Positions 17,317 to 25,381 of a stretch of 64,000 nt of DNA are shown here, one piece after another. The stretch covers positions 121,633 to 185,632 of the forward strand of contig JAZNEJ010000005.1 of NCBI GenBank assembly GCA_045588575.1, in the 5' to 3' direction. The position numbers and the translations under genes are program-made. Numbering within the stretch: position 1 is the stretch's first letter; each line of letters begins with the position of its first letter. Source of the DNA: RGIG5299 sp045588575 (lineage in GTDB: Bacteria > Bacillota > Clostridia > Oscillospirales > RGIG5299). The notes under the pieces were generated by a model. The model made no database searches. It was not told where the DNA came from and was given only the letters and a program-made list of their open reading frames with translations.

Positions 17317-17786
17317 TGAAACCCGATTTTATATTTGAAAGCGTAGCGTCTTTAACCGAAGAATTTTACTTAAAAAATAAAATAGAAGCGGTAATTTTCG
17401 ATATAGACGACACACTTTGTCCTCACGGTGCAAAAACTCCCTCGGAGCTTTGCGAAAAAACCGTTGCGGCGGCAAAAAACTCGGGAGTAAAGGTTTGCTT
17501 CATATCGAACAATAAAGAGGAAAGAGATTCCTTTTTTACCCCCATAAAAAGAAATGCGAAAAAACCCTCAAAAAAAGGCTATAAAGAGCTTTTAAAAGAG
17601 ATAAACGTTTTACCCGAAAACGCCCTTGCGGTTGGGGACCAACTTTTCACCGATATGCTCGGTGCAAAATCCGCAGGAATAAGGTTTACACTTGTCAAAC
17701 CCATTTCAAACTATAAAAATCCCATAATTTTCGTAAAACGGATTTTGGAAAAACCTTTTTTAAAAAGCTATAGGAGAAACAAATGA
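17316..17786 (+). CDS. yqeG: YqeG-family HAD phosphatase
   Basis: A 156-residue HAD-superfamily IIIA hydrolase. The nucleophile motif is FDIDDTLCPHG (Asp residues near 28-30), motif II is ISNN, and the acid pair is in VGDQLFTDMLGA. The pattern of GDQLFTD followed by a short C-terminal helix matches the YqeG group, which includes phosphatidylglycerophosphate phosphatases in some organisms; the substrate here is not certain. Translationally coupled to secA and overlapping the next gene by four bases. Confidence 0.82.
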   Translation: MKPDFIFESVASLTEEFYLKNKIEAVIFDIDDTLCPHGAKTPSELCEKTVAAAKNSGVKVCFISNNKEERDSFFTPIKRNAKKPSKKGYKELLKEINVLPENALAVGDQLFTDMLGAKSAGIRFTLVKPISNYKNPIIFVKRILEKPFLKSYRRNK

Positions 17787-18631
17787 TTAAATTCGGACCT
17801 GCCGGCAGAGATGACGGCTTTTACGGCGCAGGCTATAAAAAAGCGGCCGATATAGCAAAATACGTTTCAGGCTTTGATTTAAATGCCTTTGAATATCAGT
17901 GTGTAAGAGGCGTTCGCGTAAATGCGGCGGAATTAAAGCTTTTAAAAGAAGCGGCAAGCGAAAAAGATATTTCTCTTTCGGTTCATGCGCCATACTATAT
18001 TTCAATGTCGGGAATAGACGATTCAAAGCGGCTTAAAAGCGTAGATTATATTCTTCAATCCGCCGAAGCGGCAATGATGATGGGAGCCGACAGAGTTATT
18101 TTTCACTCGGGAGGTCTTTCGGGATTAACGAGGGAAGAAGCTCTTGAAAGAGCAAAGGATACTCTTTGTAAAACCGTAGAGGCAATGAAACAAAACGGGT
18201 TTTACGGCAACGTGTTGCTTTGTCCAGAAACAATGGGCAAAATAAATCAGCTTGGCACTCTTTCCGAGGTGCTTTCGCTTTGCGAGATGGACGAAACCGT
18301 TATTCCTTGCGTTGATTTCGGACATATAAACGCCAGAACGCAAGGGGCGCTTTGCACCCACGAAGATTTCAAAGAAATTGCCGAAAGCATTTTAAAAAGC
18401 AACAAAAAAGAGCTTCACTGCCATTTTTCAATGATTGAATACACCGTTGGCGGTGAAAAATGCCACCATAATTTTAACGATGGCGAAATTTACGGTCCCG
18501 ACTATAAAACGATGCTCGACGTTTTCTCAAAATACGATTTCAATATGCGTGTTATCTGCGAATCGGCAGGCAATCAAACGCTCGATTCACAAACAATGAA
18601 AAAATATTATTCATCTATCGCAAAGGAATGA
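17783..18631 (+). CDS. Endonuclease IV-like (AP endonuclease family 2) TIM-barrel protein
   Basis: A 282-residue protein with the TIM-barrel metal ligands of endonuclease IV in order: SVHAPYY, FHSGG, CPETMGK, DFGHINAR, HCHFSM and ICESAG. Nfo enzymes cut abasic sites in DNA. Sugar-phosphate isomerases share the fold, but the ligand set here fits Nfo better. It overlaps yqeG by four bases, inside the secA operon; no repair neighbour is present. Confidence 0.8.
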   Translation: MIKFGPAGRDDGFYGAGYKKAADIAKYVSGFDLNAFEYQCVRGVRVNAAELKLLKEAASEKDISLSVHAPYYISMSGIDDSKRLKSVDYILQSAEAAMMMGADRVIFHSGGLSGLTREEALERAKDTLCKTVEAMKQNGFYGNVLLCPETMGKINQLGTLSEVLSLCEMDETVIPCVDFGHINARTQGALCTHEDFKEIAESILKSNKKELHCHFSMIEYTVGGEKCHHNFNDGEIYGPDYKTMLDVFSKYDFNMRVICESAGNQTLDSQTMKKYYSSIAKE

Positions 18632-18635
18632 TGTT

Positions 18636-19694
18636 ATGAAAATAAACGGAAAAAATATGACTAAAGCAGACGTTTTGCGCCGTGCGGGCAATATAGACCA
18701 AATTGCCTACGTGCGCAAGGTAACGATGAGCGACGGCAAGGCCGACGGGATAAAGCTTTTTGAGCTTAACAACGGAAGCGGACTTGAAATGTCGCTTCAA
18801 GAATCAAAATGTCTTGATATTCTCGATTTGAAATATAACGGAAAAAACCTTCGTTTGCTTGCCAAAACGGGTCCCGTTGCCGCAAAATTTGCCGATTTAA
18901 GAGGAGTTAACTATTTAAGAAGCATTTCGGGCGGATTTATGTATACCTGCGGTCTTTCAAACGTCGGCAAGGAATATGAAGACGAGGTTGCAAGACATTA
19001 CAATCACGGCAGAGTAAGATTTATTCCTGCCGAAAAAGCGGTAGGCGAGGCCTATTGGGAAGGCGACGAATATCTTTTCAGAATTAAAGGCGAAATGAGA
19101 GATTCGGGCTTCTTTAACGATAACTTGGTTTTAAGAAGAGAAATAACTACTGCATTCGGTGAAAAAGGTTTCCATATTCACGATACTGTTGAAAACGAAG
19201 GCTTTGAGAAGCAACCCATTATGATAATGTATCATATGAACACAAGCTTCCCGCTGATTGACGAAAATTGTGAATTTTTCGTAACCGAAAAGGAATGCCT
19301 CGCAATCGGAGAGCCCTCCGAAAAAGAAATGGAAATTCGCAAAGATATAAGCGGTCCCATAGACGGCTATGGCGAAACCGCATTCCTTTACACCGTTAAG
19401 AGCAAAGACGGTTATGCCTACGGGGGCGTTTATAATAAGGAATTAAAACTCGGTCTTTTGATAAGATTTGAAACGAAAAATTTACCCTATATGCTCGAAT
19501 GGCGCTCTTTCAAATCGGGCGACTACGCTTTCGGCATTATGCCCACCAACTGTCATATTATGGGCAGAGCAAAGGAAATGGAACTCGGCACACTCAAATA
19601 TATCGAGCCGTTTGAAAAACTTTGCTATAATATAGACGTTACCGTTATCGACGGCGACGACGAATACAACCAAATAAAAGAACTTATTAAGTAA
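18636..19694 (+). CDS. DUF4432 / aldose 1-epimerase-like protein
   Basis: A 352-residue protein of the galactose-mutarotase-like beta-sandwich group. Long alternating beta segments and conserved stretches such as MYHMNTSFPLID and MLEWRSFKSGDYAFGIMPTN match the DUF4432 family. Substrate is unknown; members are thought to act on sugars. No signal peptide. The ATG follows AAAGGA and starts 4 bp after the endonuclease IV-like gene. Confidence 0.78.
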   Translation: MKINGKNMTKADVLRRAGNIDQIAYVRKVTMSDGKADGIKLFELNNGSGLEMSLQESKCLDILDLKYNGKNLRLLAKTGPVAAKFADLRGVNYLRSISGGFMYTCGLSNVGKEYEDEVARHYNHGRVRFIPAEKAVGEAYWEGDEYLFRIKGEMRDSGFFNDNLVLRREITTAFGEKGFHIHDTVENEGFEKQPIMIMYHMNTSFPLIDENCEFFVTEKECLAIGEPSEKEMEIRKDISGPIDGYGETAFLYTVKSKDGYAYGGVYNKELKLGLLIRFETKNLPYMLEWRSFKSGDYAFGIMPTNCHIMGRAKEMELGTLKYIEPFEKLCYNIDVTVIDGDDEYNQIKELIK

Positions 19695-19713
19695 AATATA
19701 AGGAGAAAAAATT

Positions 19714-20706
19714 ATGTTTAGATTCGGAACAGATGTAGCTATCGACCTCGGCACCGCAAACGTTTGCGTTTTCGTAAAAGGTAAGGGCTTGGTTGCAATG
19801 GAGCCCTCCGTTGTTGCAAAAAACAAAATAACGAAGAAGATTATTAAAATAGGAAAAGAAGCGCAGGAAATGCTCGGCAGAACGCCCGATAATATAGTTG
19901 CTGTACGTCCTCTTCGCGAAGGCGTTATTTCCGATTTTGAAAGCACCGAGGAAATGCTCCGCTATTTCATTAAAAAAGCTTGCGGAAGAAGCCTCTTCAG
20001 AGTTAAGGTTATCGTTTGCATTCCCTGTAAGGTAACCGACGTTGAATACCGCGCAGTTTGCGATGCCGTAAGAAATACCGGCGCAAAAGATGTCAAGATA
20101 ATTGAAGAGCCTTTGGCAGCCGCAATAGGCGCAGGTCTTAATATAGGCGAGCCCAATGGTAATTTCGTTGTTGATATCGGCGGCGGCACAACCGATGCCG
20201 CAGTTATCTCTCTCGGCAGCATAGTAGATTCCGAATCGGTAAAAATCGCAGGCGATAAATTCGACGATGCAATAGTAAAATATCTCCGCAAAAAATATAA
20301 TATTTTCGTAGGCGACAGAACCGCAGAAGAGGTTAAGAGAAGAATCGGCTGCGTAATCCCCCGTGAAGAAAAGCTCACAATGACCGTTAAGGGCAGATGC
20401 CTTTTAACCGGTCTTCCCAAAACCATTGAGGTATCCAGCGACGAAACGGTCGAGGCATTTTCCGAGCCCGTTGCCGCTATTTTAGATATAATTCATAATC
20501 TTTTCTCAAGAACTCCCCCCGAGCTTGTAGGCGATATTTCCGAAAACGGAATATGCTTAACGGGCGGCGGCGCATTGCTTTACGGCATAGATAAAGTAAT
20601 TGAAAAGCGTATCGGCGTAGAAGTCAAGGTTGCCGACGAACCCGAACTCTGTGTTGTTAAAGGAACAGGTGCAAGCTTAGACACTTATTTTGATTTTGAT
20701 GATTGA
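19714..20706 (+). CDS. mreB: Rod-shape actin homologue MreB
   Basis: A 330-residue actin-fold ATPase that polymerises under the membrane and guides side-wall synthesis. Phosphate loop 1 reads AIDLGTANVCVFVKGKG (near residue 9), the second phosphate loop VVDIGGGTTDAAVISLG, and the adenosine region LTGGGALLYGID. The N-terminal FRFGTDV could serve as a short amphipathic membrane anchor, as in other MreBs. There is no mreC or mreD next to it, so this may be a stand-alone MreB/Mbl paralogue. Confidence 0.93.
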   Translation: MFRFGTDVAIDLGTANVCVFVKGKGLVAMEPSVVAKNKITKKIIKIGKEAQEMLGRTPDNIVAVRPLREGVISDFESTEEMLRYFIKKACGRSLFRVKVIVCIPCKVTDVEYRAVCDAVRNTGAKDVKIIEEPLAAAIGAGLNIGEPNGNFVVDIGGGTTDAAVISLGSIVDSESVKIAGDKFDDAIVKYLRKKYNIFVGDRTAEEVKRRIGCVIPREEKLTMTVKGRCLLTGLPKTIEVSSDETVEAFSEPVAAILDIIHNLFSRTPPELVGDISENGICLTGGGALLYGIDKVIEKRIGVEVKVADEPELCVVKGTGASLDTYFDFDD

Positions 20707-20732
20707 CGTTTAAAGAAAGGCGAGTGTTCAAA

Positions 20733-22184
20733 ATGAAGTTAAACGAAGTTAATACCGCAATGCTTTGCGACCTATATGAATTTACAATGTCAAACGGCTA
20801 TCTTTGCTCGGGAAACCGCGATAAGATTGCCTGCTTCGACGTGTTTTTCAGAAAAATACCCGATGGTGGCGGCTTTGCCATAATGGCAGGCGTTGAGCAG
20901 GTTATAGAATATATTGAGAATCTTCATTTCAGCGAAGACGATATAGATTTCATGAAGTCGAAGGGAATATTTGACGAGGAATTTTTCGATTATTTGAGAA
21001 ATTTCAAATTTTCCTGCGACGTTTACGCGTTCCCCGAAGGAACGCCCATATTCCCCAACGAGCCCATTCTCACCGTTAAAGGCCCCATTATTCAGGCACA
21101 AATAATTGAAACCATGCTGCTTCTTTTAATAAACCATCAGAGCTTAATTGCCACCAAAGCAAACAGAATCGTCCGTGCGGCAGGCGGCAGACCGGTTTAT
21201 GAATTCGGTTCAAGAAGAGCGCAAGGCGTTCAGGCGGCAATTTTAGGCGCGAGAGCGGCTTATATAGGCGGATGTCAGGGAACTGCCTGCGTAGCCTGTG
21301 AACAGCTTTACGGCATTCCTTCGGTAGGCACGATGGCTCATTCTTGGGTTCAAATGTTCGATAGCGAATACGAGGCTTTCAAAACCTACGCCACGATTTA
21401 TCCCAACGCTTGCGCCCTTTTGGTAGATACTTACAGCGTTTTAAAATCGGGCATACCCAATGCAATTAAATGCTTTAACGAGGTTTTAAAGCCTATGGGT
21501 AAGCGTCCTCTTGCAGTCCGAGTAGATAGCGGCGACATAACCTATTTAACTCGCAAAATGAGAGCAATGCTCGACGATGCGGGCTACCCCGATTGCAAAA
21601 TTATGGCGTCTAACTCACTTGACGAATATATAATAAGAGATACTTTGATTCAAGGCGCAAAAATTGATAGCTTCGGCGTCGGCGAAAGACTTATAACTTC
21701 TAAAAGCGAGCCTGTTTTCGGCGGCGTTTATAAGCTTGCCGGAATTGAAGAAAACGGCAAAATCGTTCCGAAAATAAAGCTTTCGGAAAACGTAACAAAA
21801 ATAAATATTCCCGATTACAAAACCGTTTACCGTCTTTACGAAAACAAAACGGACAAAGCAATTGCCGACCTTATAGCGTTAAGAGGCGAGGAAATAGATT
21901 TCGCCAAGCCCATAGAAATTTTCGACCCCGACTTCACATGGAAAAAGAAACTTGTTGACGATTATTACGTTAAAGAGCTTCCCGTTAAGCTTTTCGACAA
22001 GGGCAAAAAGGTTTATCAAGCGCCTCACGTTAAAGATGTTCGCAGCTACTGTCTTAAAGAGGTTGATAATCTTTGGGATGAAGTTACCCGTTTCGAAAAT
22101 CCCCACAACTATTACGTCGATTTAAGCCAAAAGCTTTGGAACATTAAAAACGACCTTATCGTAAAACACAGCAAAAAGGATTGA
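20733..22184 (+). CDS. pncB: Nicotinate phosphoribosyltransferase
   Basis: It makes nicotinate mononucleotide from nicotinate and PRPP, salvaging NAD. The protein has 483 residues from the ATG at 20733, which follows AGAAAGGCGA; a TTG at 20703 would give ten extra residues overlapping mreB and has no RBS. Family motifs include YEFTMSNGY at the N terminus, FGSRRAQG, the phosphoribosyl segment VRVDSGD and FGVGERLITS. It lies in the secA operon between mreB and an iron alcohol dehydrogenase. Confidence 0.93.
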   Translation: MKLNEVNTAMLCDLYEFTMSNGYLCSGNRDKIACFDVFFRKIPDGGGFAIMAGVEQVIEYIENLHFSEDDIDFMKSKGIFDEEFFDYLRNFKFSCDVYAFPEGTPIFPNEPILTVKGPIIQAQIIETMLLLLINHQSLIATKANRIVRAAGGRPVYEFGSRRAQGVQAAILGARAAYIGGCQGTACVACEQLYGIPSVGTMAHSWVQMFDSEYEAFKTYATIYPNACALLVDTYSVLKSGIPNAIKCFNEVLKPMGKRPLAVRVDSGDITYLTRKMRAMLDDAGYPDCKIMASNSLDEYIIRDTLIQGAKIDSFGVGERLITSKSEPVFGGVYKLAGIEENGKIVPKIKLSENVTKINIPDYKTVYRLYENKTDKAIADLIALRGEEIDFAKPIEIFDPDFTWKKKLVDDYYVKELPVKLFDKGKKVYQAPHVKDVRSYCLKEVDNLWDEVTRFENPHNYYVDLSQKLWNIKNDLIVKHSKKD

Positions 22185-22189
22185 TAAAG

Positions 22190-23314
22190 ATGGAATATAA
22201 TCATTTTATGCCCACTCGCGTAATTGCAAAGCAAAACGTTGTTAAAAGCTTTGAATTTGCAAAAATAGGCAGAAGGGCGCTTTTAATAACGGGAAAAACG
22301 GGAGCGGTAAAAAGCGGAGCGCTTAAAGACGTTACCGATGCGCTTGAAATAAACGCGGTTTCCTATGAAATTTTCAATGAAATTGAAGAAAATCCTTCAA
22401 TTGAAAATTGTTACCGTGCAGCTATGCTTGCCATTGAAAAAGGCGCCGATTTCATAATAGGAATAGGCGGCGGCTCGGCAATGGATGCTGCAAAGGCTGC
22501 GGCGGTTTTTGCAACCAACGGCTATGAGGATATGTATGAAATTTACAACGGAATTCCCAAACGCCCCTTGCCGCTTATAACGGTTGGAACTACCTCGGGC
22601 ACCGGCTCGGAGGTAACTGCCGTTTCGGTTATAACCGTTAAAAATGAAAAGGGAGAACCGTTTAAAAAGAGCTTAAAATCACCGAGATTATATCCTCTTT
22701 ATGCGCTCGTAGACCCCAAATATACATACAATTTGCCTTGGAATATAACCGTTGCTACGGCGCTTGACGTTCTTTGCCACGCCGTTGAAGCTCTTTATTC
22801 CGCAAGAGCGGGGGAAATGAGCAATATCTATGCCGCAGAGGCTATCAAACGCGTTTGGAACGCAATTAAAAAGGCTCATTGGCAAACCTTCGTTGAGTTC
22901 AGAAATATCGACGAAGAGGTAAGAAACGAGCTTTCGCTTGCTTCGATTATAGCGGGAATGGCAATAAACACGGCGGGAACGGGCTTTGCTCACGCGGCGG
23001 GATATCCGTTTTCAACCGAAAAATTTGTTCCTCACGGCCTTGCCTGCGCCTATTTCTTGGTGCCTTACGTTAAACATATGAGAGGCGCGAATGAAAAGCT
23101 CGATAAAATATTCACCGATTCTCTCGGCTATGGCTTCGAGGAATTTTACGAGGATATGAAAAAGCTTCTTCCCACTCCGCCGGCTCTTTCTTACGAAGAG
23201 GTTGAAGCCTACACCGAATTCACCTCAAAAAGCGCATCTTTGTCAAACTCGGTTGTTCCGCTTTCAAAAGGCGAACTCGAAAAGGTTTACGCTGCTTTTA
23301 TAAATAAAAATTAA
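22190..23314 (+). CDS. Iron-containing alcohol dehydrogenase
   Basis: A 374-residue group III dehydrogenase. The NAD-binding loop is GIGGGSAMDAAKA, and metal ligands lie in ATALDVLCHAVEALYS, GTGFAHAAGY and VPHGLACAY. The PTRVIAKQNV-type opening resembles butanol/1,3-propanediol dehydrogenases. Start at 22190, nine bases after AAAGGA; a TTG at 22181 touches that RBS and is rejected. Last gene before the terminator at 23388; a fermentative role is likely, substrate unknown. Confidence 0.9.
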   Translation: MEYNHFMPTRVIAKQNVVKSFEFAKIGRRALLITGKTGAVKSGALKDVTDALEINAVSYEIFNEIEENPSIENCYRAAMLAIEKGADFIIGIGGGSAMDAAKAAAVFATNGYEDMYEIYNGIPKRPLPLITVGTTSGTGSEVTAVSVITVKNEKGEPFKKSLKSPRLYPLYALVDPKYTYNLPWNITVATALDVLCHAVEALYSARAGEMSNIYAAEAIKRVWNAIKKAHWQTFVEFRNIDEEVRNELSLASIIAGMAINTAGTGFAHAAGYPFSTEKFVPHGLACAYFLVPYVKHMRGANEKLDKIFTDSLGYGFEEFYEDMKKLLPTPPALSYEEVEAYTEFTSKSASLSNSVVPLSKGELEKVYAAFINKN

Positions 23315-23387
23315 AAGAAAAACAACCTTTTCGTTCAATTTAAAACATAATTTAATAAAAAAAGAACAAAAGTTCTTATGTCGAAAG

Positions 23388-23438
23388 AAAATCAAGAGAT
23401 TTTTAAGGAAAATTCCTAAAATCTCTTGATTTTTTTTG
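23388..23438 (+). terminator. Terminator of the secA operon
   Basis: A long stem pairs AATCAAGAGATTTT... with ...AAAATCTCTTGATT, followed by a run of T. Its 3' arm and T run also contain the -35 of the mraZ promoter, so the end of one operon and the start of the next overlap. Confidence 0.85.
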
Positions 23439-23503
23439 CAAAATTGTTATAATAGTGGTAAAAAGTGAGTTAAAGTGGTTCGAAGTGTAAAAAAGTGGTA
23501 AAA
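23426..23503 (+). promoter_or_regulatory. mraZ promoter with five phased MraZ boxes
   Basis: TTGATT (23426-23431) and a perfect TATAAT (23448-23453) are 16 bp apart. From the end of the -10, the tetramer AGTG recurs at 23454, 23464, 23474, 23484 and 23494, exactly 10 bp apart, mostly as AAAGTG(G/A/T). MraZ is known to bind direct repeats of this kind upstream of its own gene (AAAGTG-type in Mollicutes, TGGGN5 in E. coli). Boxes covering the start site imply autoregulation of the whole cluster. Confidence 0.88.
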
Positions 23504-23521
23504 AACAAGGAGGTGGCAAGC

Positions 23522-23941
23522 GTGCTTATCGGTGAATATTATCACAATCTTGATGAAAAAGGAAGAATAATGGTTCCCGTTAAATTCAGAAGTGATTTTG
23601 CGGGCAAGGTTTATATAACAAGAGGCCTCGACCAATGTCTTTTCGTTTTCGGTGAAGCGGAGTGGAACGAGCTTTACACGAGAATAAAGAGCCTTAAAAT
23701 GTCAGATGCAACGCCTGTCATTCGTTTTTTATGGAACGGCGCTTGTGAAACCGAATTTGATAAGCAGGGAAGAATTCTCATTCCGCAAAACCTTCGTGAA
23801 TATGCCGGTCTTTCCAAAGAAGCGGTTTTCGCGGGCTCGGCAACGAGAGCGGAAATTTGGGATAAAGCAAAATGGAACGCTTATGAAAGCGAGCTTAAAT
23901 CAGACAGAATTGCTGAAATTATGTCGCAGATAGGACTTTAA
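23522..23941 (+). CDS. mraZ: Transcriptional regulator MraZ
   Basis: A 139-residue double-AbrB-fold protein that controls the division and cell-wall cluster by binding repeats in front of its own gene. The GTG at 23522 follows AAGGAGGT by 7 bases and gives the family start LIGEYYHNLDEKGRIMVP; an in-frame ATG at 23495 sits inside the operator boxes and is rejected. The two swapped-hairpin repeats are visible as DEKGRIMVPVKFR and DKQGRILIPQNLR. First gene of the cluster; rsmH starts one base after its stop. Confidence 0.96.
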   Translation: MLIGEYYHNLDEKGRIMVPVKFRSDFAGKVYITRGLDQCLFVFGEAEWNELYTRIKSLKMSDATPVIRFLWNGACETEFDKQGRILIPQNLREYAGLSKEAVFAGSATRAEIWDKAKWNAYESELKSDRIAEIMSQIGL

Positions 23942-23942
23942 T

Positions 23943-24875
23943 ATGGAATTTTCACACGTAACGGTTCTTTTAAACGAAACGGTGGGAATGTTAAAACTTA
24001 AAGAAGACGGCATTTTCGTTGATGCAACGGCAGGCGGCGGAGGCCACAGCAGACTTATTGCTTCCCAAATGACCGAAAATTCAAGGCTCATTTGTTTAGA
24101 CAAAGATTCCGAAGCCGTTACGGTTTGCAAAAACCGTTTTAAAGATGATAAAAGAGTAACCGTTTTACAAACCGATTTTTGCAATATAAAAGAAAGCCTT
24201 TTTGAAATAGGAATAGAAAAAATCGACGGAGTAATCGCCGACCTCGGAGTTTCTTCATATCAGCTCGATAATGCTGAAAGAGGTTTTTCCTATATGGCGG
24301 ACGCTCCTCTCGATATGAGAATGGACAAAACCAAAAGCTTTTCGGCAAAAGAGGTTGTAAACCAATATAGCGAAGAAGAACTTGCGAATATATTTTTTAA
24401 ATACGGCGAAGAAAAGTTTTCAAGAAAAATTGCGTCAAAAATAGTTGAGGCAAGAAAGAAAAAAGAAATCGAAACCACGTTAGAGCTTGTATCAATTATT
24501 AAAAGCGCGCTTCCCGCATTTGCACTTAAAGAAAAACAGCATCCCGCAAAAAGATGCTTACAGGCAATAAGAATAGAGGTAAACGGAGAGCTTGACTCTT
24601 TGGAAAAAGGTCTTTCTTCAATGTTTGAAATGTTAAACCCCTCTAAGACGATGGCAATTATAACGTTCCATTCGCTTGAAGACAGAATTACAAAGCATTT
24701 CTTTTCAGATAAGGCAAAAGGATGCACTTGCCCCAAAGATTTTCCCGTTTGCGTTTGCGGCAAAAAGCCCGAGGCTAAAGTGATAACGAATAAACCGGTT
24801 TTGCCGAGCGATGAAGAAATCAAAGAAAATCCGCGTTCGCGAAGCGCAAAATTAAGAGCGGCAATGAAGATTTAA
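23943..24875 (+). CDS. rsmH: 16S rRNA (cytosine-1402-N4)-methyltransferase
   Basis: SAM-dependent methylation of C1402 in 16S rRNA. It has 310 residues. The SAM-binding motif is FVDATAGGGGHS (near residue 25), GVIADLGVSSYQLD carries the catalytic region, and RCLQAIRIEVN, FHSLEDR and NPRSRSAKLRA are hallmark stretches. Formerly mraW; second gene of the cluster, as in most bacteria. One base separates it from mraZ. Confidence 0.97.
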   Translation: MEFSHVTVLLNETVGMLKLKEDGIFVDATAGGGGHSRLIASQMTENSRLICLDKDSEAVTVCKNRFKDDKRVTVLQTDFCNIKESLFEIGIEKIDGVIADLGVSSYQLDNAERGFSYMADAPLDMRMDKTKSFSAKEVVNQYSEEELANIFFKYGEEKFSRKIASKIVEARKKKEIETTLELVSIIKSALPAFALKEKQHPAKRCLQAIRIEVNGELDSLEKGLSSMFEMLNPSKTMAIITFHSLEDRITKHFFSDKAKGCTCPKDFPVCVCGKKPEAKVITNKPVLPSDEEIKENPRSRSAKLRAAMKI

Positions 24876-24893
24876 AAGAAAGGAGATAAGAAA

Positions 24894-25307
24894 GTGAAAA
24901 AGATAAACGTTAAAGAGCGCATAGGAAATCAAGCAAATAAACCCGAAAAAAAGCGCATATCAATTAAAATGGCTCTTTATCTTTTCTCGGTAGCATTTCT
25001 TATAGTTCTTTCGGTTTTTAATTACGCAAAATTAAACGAGCTTACCTTTGAGCAGGCAAAAATTCAAAGCGAAACCAAGCTTTTAGAATCGGATATAGTA
25101 AGACTCAACGTTGAGCTTAACAAAAAAACGGATATAAGCACGGTTGAAGAAAAGGCAAAAGAGCTGGGAATGGTAAAAACCGATAGCTCAAACGTAAAAT
25201 ACGTAAGCATACCTGCGGAGGACAAAATAGACTCACCCCAAGAGGACGAAGGATTTCTTTCTTCAATAGTAAAAGGACTTTCCGTAATTATGGAATATTT
25301 CAGTTAA
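24894..25307 (+). CDS. ftsL: FtsL-like division protein
   Basis: A 137-residue bitopic protein. The cytoplasmic N terminus is basic (about residues 1-24), with one membrane helix at about 26-46 (MALYLFSVAFLIVLSVFNYA). An extracytoplasmic coiled coil follows (EQAKIQSETKLLESDIVRLNVELN is the core). This architecture and the position between rsmH and the transpeptidase identify FtsL, although sequence is poorly conserved in the family. It would bind DivIC and FtsQ at the septum. Starts with GTG after AAAGGAGAT. Confidence 0.82.
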   Translation: MKKINVKERIGNQANKPEKKRISIKMALYLFSVAFLIVLSVFNYAKLNELTFEQAKIQSETKLLESDIVRLNVELNKKTDISTVEEKAKELGMVKTDSSNVKYVSIPAEDKIDSPQEDEGFLSSIVKGLSVIMEYFS

Positions 25308-25328
25308 AAATCTCTTATAATATACAAA

Positions 25329-25355
25329 CAAAGCCAAGACTATTACTTGGCTTTG
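25329..25355 (+). promoter_or_regulatory. Hairpin between ftsL and the penicillin-binding protein gene
   Basis: CAAAGCCAAG (25329-25338) and CTTGGCTTTG (25346-25355) form a perfect 10-bp stem with a 7-base loop. No T run follows, so it is probably not a terminator. An RNA processing or stability element is more likely. Confidence 0.5.
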
Positions 25356-25381
25356 AACTTTAAATGAACGGGGGATAGCAT

